Shown in pieces: positions 1 to 11,100 of a stretch of DNA of 64,000 nt. A program made the translations under genes and the position numbers. The notes under the pieces were generated by a model. It saw only the letters and a list, made by a program, of their open reading frames with translations. It was not told the origin of the DNA and ran no database searches. Location: positions 6,678,715 to 6,742,714 of the forward strand of contig NC_092701.1 of assembly GCF_964275005.1 (NCBI RefSeq), in the 5' to 3' direction. The stretch is from Diadema setosum (lineage: Eukaryota > Echinodermata > Echinoidea > Diadematoida > Diadematidae). Every line of letters begins with the position of its first letter. Within the stretch, counting starts at the first letter, position 1.

Positions 1-599
1 TCGCCAGGTGACAGTAGCGTAAAAAATAGTTGAATAAGCATGTTAACCTAGAAACAAACGTATTCATTAGTTTGAATAGATCTGGGTTTGTTCATTATCA
101 CAATTTTAACACTGCATTTCACAATGAAGATTTTTCATTCTTTCAGAATGGTCTATGAGGTACAGATTTGCGTAAAAAGGATCACAACATAACCTTCCAC
201 ATTCAATCCTGTCGCATATTTTTCAAGAACGGATGTACAAAACGCGAAGAAATTTTCGGAAGAAAATAAAGAACGCATTTTTAATCCCTTCGAGCGCAAC
301 GATCATAAGATTGTAGTGTACAAGATTACAGCCGAAATGATTCATGAAATCATCGCATTCCCGCTGGGCACCAACAGCGTAAAAATACCTCGCAAGTTAC
401 GGTAAACAACGCCTGTATTTTACTCTATTTGCGCTGGTGTTAGGAAAAATTAACAAACAAGAATTACAATAAAGAATTATCTCATTTCAACATCTACTTT
501 TTCGTCTAATTCACAAATAATTTCCCTTCATTATCTCAATAATAATGATCCATAATTGTGTAATAACAACGCAAAGGATGGGTATATTCCGATGTCGTG
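1..599. other. AT-rich non-coding flank
   Basis: No convincing coding region, RNA gene or closed repeat was seen here. The stretch may be interior sequence of the pogo-like element whose right end lies at 600-704, because the matching left end is not in the window. Confidence 0.4.
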
Positions 600-704
600 C
601 TTATGTTTTTCTTTGTTTTTGATGCGTACGGTTATAACGAGGTACCGGTTATAACGAGGTAATATCGCCGGTCCCACGGACCTCGTTATAACGGGGTTTC
701 ACTG
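600..704. mobile_element. Right end of a pogo/Tigger-like DNA element (partial)
   Basis: The end reads inward as CAGTGAAACCCCGTTATAAC and is followed by TA at 705-706. That is the form of a pogo/Tigger (Tc1-mariner group) terminus with a TA target site. The word GTTATAACGAGGT occurs twice more just inside, at about 630-660, as subterminal repeats often do in these elements. The matching left end is not seen, so the element either starts before the window or is truncated. Family placement is inferred from terminus form only. Confidence 0.55.
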
Positions 705-1065
705 TACAATACATATTACATCAATTTTCAATTTGATTTTATTTTATTTTCTTCTTCCACAGAACATAACATGATATAAGAAAATTACAAGTAATCTTGA
801 GTGTACAATAGATGACTAGTACTGTGCAGTAAAATTTGGAAATAATGAATTAAAAACATGTCTGAGTGTACATAGTTTAAAATCAAACTTGTAATTATAA
901 TCCATGCTCTGAAGCAAAAAATGAGGGATCCATTAAAAAGCAGAGCTTGTACGCTATGGACAAACATACCATGGACGTAGTCCATTCTCATACAATTGAT
1001 AGGAAAATTTACGAAATGTAAATACAAACGGACATTACATTACAGACCTGACAGAAACTTACACG

Positions 1066-1096
<31 letters not shown>

Positions 1097-1191
1097 CATT
1101 ATTATTAGCCCTTGTGCAATATTCTTTACCCACTGCCTTTGGCCCAAGTGAAATAAAACTGCCTTTGGACTGATCAGCCATTTATGTCGTA

Positions 1192-2131
1192 CAGTTAAAC
1201 TCGCCTAAGTCGACGTCGCATATGTCGAATAATCGCGTAAGTCGATGATTTTAAAAAGTCCCGATTTTTCCCCATTGACGTACGTGTATTAATTCACTCA
1301 CAAGTCGAATTTTGTAAGTCGAATACTCGCCTAAGTCGATGAAATTCCAAGAACACTTTCACGGAAAAACTATTGAATTCACTGTGCCTAAGTCGAATAA
1401 GATTTTATTGTGTAATAAATCACTGTCATTTATTATTCATTATTCATTACTCATCATTATTTTGTTTGTCAGATGAGTTTGAGGTGACAAAAAAAAATGA
1501 TCTAAAATCAAAATTCAAAGCGATAGCATGGGATCGTTTAACTCTCTTCGTATTTGGAGGTCCGCTGGTACAGCCCTGTCAGCTGTCGCGCTACGTACGT
1601 ACAGCGTTCGTACAGTACACATGCGTTCATTTACATGTACAGTATTGAGCTTGCAGTGTACATGTAGCTTGGCATTTGCAGCGCTGTGTAGTGGAGTGGT
1701 ATAATGGATGAAGCTGCTGAGTTTTCAAAGCGGAAAGTAGGGGGAAAGTTACGGGCACGGGTAAATCAGAATTGCACCTCTACATGCATTTCAAGCCACG
1801 GTATGGTAAACTGGAATCAATCACTGCTCAAATATCGTTCATATCCACTTCCCAAAGGTTTAACAAGGGTGTAAAGTAATCGGACCTGTGCCAATACTAA
1901 TGCACTGTCCATGCAAAGTTAGCCGCGGCCCTGCTGGGCGACCCGTGCTGCGGCACACCGCTCCAGCTCTCGGCTCCAGAGTAGACAACATACATGTACA
2001 TTAAACATACATGTATGTACCTGTGGTGAAACTGTAAGTCGATTTTTTTCGACTTACGCACAAGTCGAAAATTGCCTAAGTCGATGTGTTTTGCTCAGTC
2101 CCGAGAAGATCGACTTATGCGAGTTTAACTG
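1192..2131. mobile_element. Pogo/Tigger-like non-autonomous element, 940 bp, TA target site
   Basis: The two ends match as inverted repeats: the left end begins CAGTTAAACTCGCCTAAGTC and the right end, read on the minus strand, begins CAGTTAAACTCGCATAAGTC. TA flanks both sides (1190-1191 and 2132-2133). The heptamer AAGTCGA or its complement occurs about eleven times, clustered within ~210 bp of the left end and ~100 bp of the right end, which suggests iterated transposase-binding sites. The interior has no long reading frame. A short frame starting at 1704 (MDEAAEFSKRKV...) could be the remnant of a transposase start, but this is weak. The CAG terminus plus TA duplication fit the pogo/Tigger branch of Tc1-mariner. 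Confidence 0.82.
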
Positions 2132-2905
2132 TATACAATGTACATCTGTAGTTCATTCAAGATCATAATTATGCTACATATTTACATAATAGAGATTATT
2201 TGTAAATGCGTCAGTAGTATACAGGCTTTAAGAAGTCCTTTTAAATAGTCACCTGCATAATCTGTTTTCAGTTAAACATATTTATCATCCCACATAATAC
2301 TTGTTTAATACTGTGATGCGAGTAACTGAAGATTTTAAAGAAGACCTCCGTATGATTTTCAGACTTTTACATTTGAACAACTATAAATTGGTTATACTGA
2401 GTACAGGGTTTCAGAATTTATAGTGATTGGGTTGAGAAATAAGAATGTTTTCAAAATCTGTAACAAATCGCAATGAACAAGGATGATGACATGGCAACCT
2501 CACTACAAGAATGCATGCATAGGGGTCAAGGAAGCAGAACAGAAGAAGAAAGCATGCATAAATTCTACACAAGTGAACTTGTTAAACACATGGTATTGTA
2601 ATTGAATTACACTGCTACATCTCCGAAATATATGTGAGGCTCCTATGTCATTATTCTTGTTCAGTGTAAAATTATGTTTTGTGTTTTCAAAGTATCGATT
2701 TCTGTGCTCAAGGACCACAAAAATTCCACTAATACATTGTATATACATGGAGCTGTTGATTTATGTACTCCTTGATGTGAAAATTATAAAAATCGTCTGG
2801 AATGCCACTTTAATGGTAAAATGGGTCAAGTGCCATTAAAAAAAATTAAAGTAGGTCCATTACCAGATGAAGCAAAATAAAACCTTTCTAGCGACAATTT
2901 AATTG

Positions 2906-3055
2906 TTACATAACAAGGAATAATCTTGAAATTATGAATAAGAATATCCCATATTTTCCTATGATTTTCTTTATTATTTTTTTTTAGTTGCAGAAATGGT
3001 AATCACAAATATCCCAAATTAACGCTTATGGAGTTAAGCTGTTTTGCAATCAAAC
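2906..3055. repeat. Diverged direct duplication, copy 1 (copy 2 at 3715-3853)
   Basis: This stretch and 3715-3853 share, in order, GTTACATAACAAGGAATA, a T/C-rich run ending in CAG or TAG, CAAATATC, and a closing GCRATCAAACT. The offset is about 809 bp. The second copy lies directly downstream of the heparanase stop codon on the minus strand, so one copy may be a duplicated piece of that gene's 3' end. Divergence is substantial. Confidence 0.5.
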
Positions 3056-3714
3056 TGCTTATATAGAGGTAAAGATGCTGTGGCCATTTCGTGTCCAAAG
3101 ATATCATCCCTGGATATACAACTCTATAACAACTCTGTAACATTTTGTGTGTTGTGTCTGTCCTACTTCTTCTTCTTCTTTTTTTCCTGCGCCAAAAGCT
3201 TGTAATATATCAGGATTACAATTAATGATTCAAAATCGAAGCAACAAAGAATCGATGTTATAGATTGCAATACATATCTGACGCAAATATAAGAAATACA
3301 GGGGAATCTCTCCCGACGATTTAAGTATAATTTGGCATAACCGCTATGGTATTGTATCATTTTGGAGACATTAGTATGCAATCAAGGTTATAATCATATA
3401 TGGATAATTTTAATATACAGACAGTGCATCCATTTGAACTCCAATGTGACACAATCCACCAGAATAAAAATTATTAAATCAAAATCACATCAGTAGCTGC
3501 ACAGTTTCGTTCTTTTGTCCAGTAAACCTAATCTCTCATGTAGCTCTTATAAGTTGATATCACAAAGTCACAATAACCACAATGAATTACCAACCATAAT
3601 GAATTACAACAACAAATGAAAATGCAAGTCTGGAAGTCAGCACTACAATGATTTTGATCGCAAAGTCTATCATCAGATAGAGAGCAAAATAAGATCTATC
3701 AACTGATACATCGC

Positions 3715-3853
3715 TTGTTACATAACAAGGAATATTCTTCGAGGAATGATTGTCATGAATAAACCATAATTGTTTTCTATTTTTCAGCTGCTTTCATCGC
3801 AAATATCTTACACTTTGTTAGCAAGAATGGAGTTCACTTATTTGCGATCAAAC
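3715..3853. repeat. Diverged direct duplication, copy 2
   Basis: Partner of 2906-3055. On the minus strand it begins about 15 bp beyond the heparanase stop codon, so it probably forms part of that gene's 3' untranslated region. Confidence 0.5.
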
Positions 3854-3868
3854 TCTCCACACTGGCGA

Positions 3869-4049
3869 TCATTCTGTGCCTTCCCTGCTTTTTATGCACG
3901 CTGCAGCCCTGGCGTCTTTGATGACGTAAAAACCGTACGTTCTCGGCGGCAAGGAGATCGGAGATCCCGCCGGAAGAGGGCGTGGTGGGGTATCGGGAAG
4001 TGTAGAATCATCGATCATAGCGAGCACCTTACCGTTGAGTTCGATAGAG
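3869..4049 (-). CDS. Heparanase last exon with stop codon
   Basis: The acceptor is CTTTTTCAG just above 4049. One base completes a codon, followed by 59 codons and TGA at 3871-3869. The protein reads SIELNGKVLAMIDDSTLPDT, then PLPAGSPISLPPRTYGFYVI, then KDARAAACI and seven more residues. Human heparanase ends at the corresponding AACI (my recollection), so this protein has a short extra tail, KSREGTE. The region forms part of the C-terminal beta-sandwich domain of GH79 enzymes. Confidence 0.92.
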
Positions 4050-4372
4050 CTGAAAAAGACGTTGATAAAGAGGTCGTATTAAAAGAAAGAGAGAGGGGGG
4101 GGGGTATCCCATTAAGAGTTGTGTTCGATGAACTGCATGAATCCTATGCTATTATGACGACAAAAAAATAGAGAAAATTTATTAGATGAAGGGTATAATG
4201 AAGGCTATAAACAGTGAGTGAATGCCTATCGGTGATAGGGTACACTAAAGTACTCCATATATGATCAATAAATGAATATCATATTTAATATATTCGGGTA
4301 AACCTATACTTTCTCTTTATCTTCCTCTCTCTCTCTCTCTCTGCCTCCAATCATTATTATTATTATTATTAT

Positions 4373-4410
<38 letters not shown>

Positions 4411-4609
4411 TTATTATCACTATTATTATCATTATTGATATTTATGTTTATTTATACATATATGCACTATATAATAACAATAATAGACAGAAGTAGTGAA
4501 ATACGTTCACGCGATTGACTGAAGGTTCATCTGTATTTATTGCAACTCTGAGTTTCATGCATCTTCCATGAGGTGTAATCATCAGGCAATAGTAGGACAG
4601 ATTTACCAA

Positions 4610-4673
<64 letters not shown>

Positions 4674-7600
4674 TGTTTATATACATATTCACTTATTTAT
4701 TACATATTCTTACTCAGAATCCAGGCTCCCTCCGAATGGAGTCAGAAGGTATTCATCTACGCTCGTTTTGCTCTGGAGACCGGATAACCGCATAACAGCA
4801 GTGGTGTCGTTCAGGAGGTTGAGAACTATTAACGTGACAGCCCCTGCTTGGTAGGAGGATCTTGATAATTGCCAACATCAAAGGAAGAAAAAAAAACATG
4901 AAACAACGGTGAATGATCCATGTCTCATGGCAATGATAATAATAATACTACATGTAATTACGAGATAACGATGATGCGACGAAGAATGATAATAGCAGGG
5001 TTCAACACTACCTCTTTTTCTCTGCCGGTGGTCAATGGTCTCTTGAAAAAAGAAGAAGAAGAAGAAAAAAAAAAAAAACGGACACAAAAAGACCCATCTT
5101 GAATCGGAAGTGCCCGTTTGGGCCATCAAAAGATACTAAGCAATAAACGTTAATGTTTTTGTCCGACAGTGACATTGTTTGAAACAACTATAAGAGAATC
5201 AGCTGCGGTGATGACGTCTCATTTTTTACTCTCTGATTGCCTACTGAACAAAATACCATAATAAGTCGTGTTTATGGTCGACTTTTATAGTAATGTACCA
5301 TATAACCCTTTATAGTCCTTTGAAACTTATCTTTGCTGCACTGTAGCTTATTGCAACAAGACAAAGCTGATGAGAAGGATGTAAGTTTTCTTTGTGACTT
5401 CATGTATAACTAAAAGCAACTTTGGTGATTCTTCCTGTGTGTCTGTGTCATTGGGGACATGTGCGAGGCTGTGACGTCATCACCTCGTCTAATTGTCACT
5501 CGATTGTTCTTCGAGTCACTCTTTCTGAACATAACGTAGAATGAGAATATTCTAGAACTTTCGAAATGCACCCAGATCCGATCTTTTTATTTAATGAAAC
5601 CTCTGCTAATCAATTAAGTGTTGAATTGCACAAGAAAGAAATAATTATAATGTACCCCTTTATCATTAACGAAGCTGTAAGAAGTTCAACATAAAATTTT
5701 GCGGATATTCTAAGTCTCGTTGTCATCTTCAGACGACATGGGATGGTGGCAGCGAAATTGTAAAAATTCATCACTTTTGAACAGATCGTCTGATTTTCTT
5801 CAAATTCTCACATGTATTCTATTAAGATTGCTGCAGTTACTCAATCCACGTGCATATTATTGTGTTCCATTCCTCTTTTAAATACATGTATTTTAGAAAA
5901 AAAAACGGTCCGGTCATGTTTGGACAGAGAACACAGTCAAAAATATACGCTCACCTGTCTGACGTGCAGTGCGCATAAACGCGCACGTATCTGCGCTGAC
6001 TTTTTGGCTGCGATCTTGGCCAGGGAAACATCAGGCCCATTTTGACTTCAGTGGTTAAGACCCTTTGACCAACTAGGCGTTTATGCAGAAGACAAACCCA
6101 GTACAGCTACAATAAAAAAAAAATAATAATAATACAAAGAAAGATGTGTAAGAAAAGGGATAAAGCTAACGGAAAACCCGCAACTGTTTGGTGTTTGTTG
6201 GTTTTTTTTTTTTTTTTTGTAGTTCATGATATGAAGAGTTTGTTTGCAAAAACCGATAAGTCCATATTTGTCAAATGGAGATATTTGCGATTAAAGGTCA
6301 AGAAAAATAAAGAGAATAATAAGAAAATTTTTGCTTCTTTTGACCATAACTTCAAAAATATACCTTTATATGTAGTGACCAATATATCATTTAAAAGGTA
6401 TTATTTTGTACTTTATGACAGAAACCGTACTTCAAAATCTTCAAAAATGGACTTATCGGATTTTGCAAACAAACTCTTCATACGTTGTTGAGTTTTGTTG
6501 TTGTTGTCGTTGTTTTTCGTTTTGTTTTGTTTTGTTTTGGTTTGGTTTGTTTTGTTTTGTTTTGTTTTGCCAGTGTTGTGGATTTGTATTCATGTTTCAT
6601 TTGAAACTGACGTGAACACTTCAGACGCGGAACAAATAGTGTAATTGAACGAACACGACGCCAAATCTCAATAGACACATTCAACGTCCCCCGTTTTATA
6701 GGTCTGTTGTCTATACTCGTGAGATAAAAACTAATACACAATAATACAAAAGATAACTATAGGGTCTACATGAAGTACGTGCTAATACAACTTGCAATAA
6801 AGAGATGTAATGAATTAAAGTGTAATTTCCAGGTAAGTCATATACTGTAACTACCAGCGCGTAATAACTTAGTTTATTAAAATTTATCAAATTTTGTATA
6901 ATGTTGACGAGTAACTTTCAGTCACAGGCGAGAATACTTTTGATGATATTAGCTTTTCTATACGAATCAACTTTATTCATATATGCAGTGATTCTCCTTG
7001 CATTTTTTTTTTTTTTTTTGCAAGTTTAGATGATGCAAAAGCAATTCGGGGAAGATGACATTCATTCAGGTAAATTGAATACATCCATCGTTACCATTAA
7101 AAGAATGTGATGAAATAAACTGAGAAAAACATTGTCATACAAATCTCATAAATGAGCCTTAGAGTGGAAAAATGAGCTAAGAAAATGGGATTCCATCGGA
7201 ATTCGAACCCGAGATGATAGCCCGGTGCTCTACCGACTGAGCTACAGAAAGCCCTATAGGGTAGTATTCGTCCCAGAAACCCTTCAATGGTCAGAAGCAA
7301 CGTGTGTATGTGTGTGACACACACGCACACACTTAAACCCTGACATATATCCGAAGGATAGTTCAACTTGGGGATAAATGCAAGGGATCACCTAAGTGAT
7401 GCAGCTTTTTGAGTATGTAACAAATGCAAACAGAAGGAAACTGATCTATTTGCATTTGTTACATACTCAAAAAAGATGAGATTTTTGTTGCATACCGCTC
7501 TGGGTGTTCCGTTTCTTGAAATAAGCTCATAATTTCCGCTAATAAGATTCCAGTAGATGAAGATTTTGATGTTCATTCTCGCTGCTGCGCCAAGATTATT

Positions 7601-8123
7601 CAGCAGCCTGCAGAAATGAAAAAAAAAAAGGGGGGAAAAAGAAACACCATAGAATATTCATTCCTTGATAAGTTTCAAGAAGCTGATTAGCCAGAAAGAT
7701 ATATCCCGGGGTCAAGCGCAATTCTGTAAGTATCGCAAGTACATCTTCCATGCTTTAATGCAGACTATAACTAAGAACATCATAGCAAGCTTGGGGGAGG
7801 GAGGTTGAACAGGGGAGGTGGTCATACATACTTATGATGTCCATTCTTCATATTTTGTCACCCTGGCGATGATACACATGACAAGTTTGTTGTTGGTGGT
7901 AAAATTTGACCGTACGTTTTCAAAAGGAAGAGGAAAAATTAATGTGAAAGCTGGCCCCAATCCTGAATATACAGAACACACACACATTAGGATACTAAAG
8001 CAAAGATTCTATACCTACATGCATATTGCGATGGGCAGCCGCTGTTATGTCATTGATGACATGGTGTTCCATGGTTTGTGGTTGGTTTTGGTGTGTTGTT
8101 GGTGTTGTGTTAGGGTATAGAAG

Positions 8124-8162
<39 letters not shown>

Positions 8163-11100
8163 TTTTTTTTTTTTTTTTTTTTTTGGTCTTTTGTGATAAA
8201 TGGATTCTAATTTATATGTGCTTATGGTAAAATGCATTCCAAGTGGCCACCTGCCGCTACGTTTTTTGGTCTGCTTGGCAGACGAAGGGGGTATGACGAA
8301 GAAAGCATGCAGATGTACGTATATAGGAATTTGGACCGATGATTCAAATTAGGAATTTGTAATTTGTTTTGTCAGTTCAATGGTATAAAGAGAGAGAACA
8401 TTGAACTTGTTTTCTAACCCTTTCATGAGTTAGGTCATGTAGGCAATGTTAGGCCTCTGATTGGCTGTTTCAGCGTTGCCTTGGGCAGCGTGGAGACAGT
8501 AAGTTACGGAATATGTAAATCGGAAGAAGGTCTGTAGGCCATGCAGCCCTCTGACTTGGCTGTTTTCGTGTTGCTGGGGGCAGCGCGGAGACAGTCAGTC
8601 ACGGAATACAATGTATGTAAATTGGATGAAGGCCTCCCATTGTAGGCATGGTGGGGTGACAGGTTTTAACCAGGGAGTCGACTCCTAGATTAAAAGGAAT
8701 AGTTTTTCTGTGTGAATCTTGAGTAAAATGTTCGGCTGCCTAGGGAGGTATGAATACTGGTATCTTTAATTTGCGCATGCTTTTTTTTTTTTTTTTTTTT
8801 TTAATGCATTCTAAGTGGCCTGGCCGGCCTGGTTTGCTTTGTAACAACGGATTTATAGAGGTCACGTTTTCAAGGTCATGTTAAAGAGGAAATATCTGGA
8901 ATATTATGTTTCAACGAAGATTGCTGAGGTACTCAGGAATCTCGGTTAGAATTCAAATTAGGAATTTGATGTCAGGCTCCGATATTATGATGAGGGCACT
9001 GGACTCTTTTTGTAACTTTTTCACGAGTTTTGGTCATGACATTAATTATACCATGTCGCCCTCTATCACAATGGGATGGCTGTCTCCGCGCTGCCCAGGG
9101 CAATGTGGAGGCAGCCAGAGATGGAATATGCAGTGAGATGAGGATTTCCCACTCTAGGCGCAGTGGATGACATGTTTCAACTGATTTTGTTTTCCTTTCT
9201 TTTTTGCTGTTGTTGTGTTTAGTATAAGAGTCGTCATGCTATAAAGAAGACTGTATATTTAATTTACATAAAAAGATGATGATTTTCATGTACAATGTAT
9301 TCCAAGTGGCCATTCTGCCGCCATTCTGCCACTATAGGTTTTAGTGACAACAGTTGATTCATACACGTTGTTTGGGTAAGCCAGGTCGTTATCAAATGTT
9401 TTCATGAGATTGATTTTTTTTTTTTTTACGATATGTTTGTACTTTAACTGGTTGCTTGTGTGTTTTGCTTTGGGTAGAAAGGAAACAGCCACTTACTGTG
9501 GAGAGCTTAATCTATATTTATAATTGTTGGTATTTTAGTTAAGGTTTTGGTAGACCAAGATCAGTGAAATAAGGGGGAGGGATAGGTGTGTGGGGAGTGA
9601 CAGTATAATAAATGGGTAATTTTGTGTGTGATAATAATGACGGGATAGAAAGTATAATGCGGGGAAGGGAGCGGCTTCAGAAATATGTAGGTGTTAATCA
9701 TTGACGGGTGTGTTGAAGAGTGAGGATGAATAGGATAAGTGTTGTGTTGTCGGGGGTAGGTCGGGTACGGGTGAGTGGGTGTGTGTTCTGTTGTGTGTGT
9801 TGTGGTGCGGAATGGAAGTGGTGTGTGGGATACCGTCTTTTTTCTTGGTGTACAGTTCAGAGGTCTGGATGTAGTAGGTCTGAGTGGTTTGCTCTGATTT
9901 ATCAGTATTATGTAGGTAGGATTTTCCCTCTCGGTGACGTAGATACCATTTATCATACATCATGGCGGGTCTGAATTTAATTTCACTTAATGTGAGGGGG
10001 GTACGGGATCGAGTAAAGAGAAAGATGATTTTTGATTGGGTTAGAATGAGAAAGGGGGATATAGTTATGTTACAGGAAACGTACAGTACCCCTGATATTG
10101 AGGAAGAGTGGGAAGGAGAATGGGGAGGACGTATCATTTTTAGTCATGGGTCAAATCATAGTAGGGGAGTAATGATTTTGTTAGCCCCTGGATTGAGGTT
10201 TAAGATTGATCAGGTTATGACAGATGATGAAGGGCGTTTTGTGGTTTTAAAAGGGGATTTACTAGGTTACAAACTGCTTCTGGGAAATGTTTATTTCCCA
10301 ACAAGGGATAGGGTGCATAGACAAATTGATTTTCTTGTGAATTTTAATGATTGTCTGTCAAAGTTATATTCTATGAATTTTTCTTTAATTTTGGGTGGAG
10401 ATTTTAATGTAGTAATGGATAAAGATTTGGATTATATGGGTGATAGTACTTACTTGAGAATGAGTGGTAGTAAAGAATTAGAGGGTTTTTTGAAGAAAAT
10501 GAATTTGATTGATATATGGCGGAAACGAAACCCAGTGTTAAAGCGATTTTCTTTTAGGCAAATCGCTCCGCTGGTTCAAAGTCGCTTAGACTACTGGTTT
10601 ATATCAAAGGATTTGGAAAGTTCAGTAAGAACATGTGAGATTATATCATCAGTAGCACCTGATCATTCTGGGATTTTTTTACAATTGAAATCTATTCGAC
10701 ATAATGAAAGTTATGGGAAGTCCTATTGGAAATTCAATAATAGTTTGTGTTTTGATAAGGAATTTGTACAGGGAATGAATGAAGAAATAAAAAGTATTGA
10801 ATTACAGTGGTTGACAGAGTTTGATAATAAATCTTCTTTCTGGGATTTTTTAAAGATGAAAATGAGAAATTTTGCAATGAAATTTTTGAAGAAAAAATCA
10901 AAGGAGAGAAGATTAAGTATACAGAAATTGGAATATGAAATAGATATTATGGAGAAAGATCTTCTGTCGTCTCCTGACAGTGGTAGAATTTTAAAGGATA
11001 TAGAGAGTAAAAAAACGGAATTGAAGAAATTGTATAATGTGTATACGGATGGATTAAAAGTTAGGTCAAGAGTGGTCTGGTATGAAGAGGGTGAACAGAA

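Noticed and set aside
3770-4171. 133-codon plus-strand reading frame
   Set aside because: It is the antisense of the last heparanase exon, and its length comes from that exon's codon bias.
4568-4854. Plus-strand frames with Ile-Tyr repeats
   Set aside because: Translation of the (AT)n run plus the antisense of the heparanase exon at 4714-4843.
5660-5690. Candidate heparanase micro-exon on the minus strand (acceptor TTCTTACAG, about 19 bp, donor GTACAT) that would read SFVNDKG
   Set aside because: The residues fit the family gap well, but the length is 19 and the flanking phases require 3n+2. Using it would shift the frame into the next exon.
9720-9974. Plus-strand frame just before LINE ORF2 as a possible ORF1
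   Set aside because: It has no coiled coil, RNA-binding domain or zinc-knuckle pattern, and its Cys/Val/Gly content follows the G/T-rich leader.
9561-10137. Long minus-strand frames rich in His, Thr and Pro
   Set aside because: They lie opposite the G-rich LINE leader and ORF2 start and reflect its G/T-rich strand composition.
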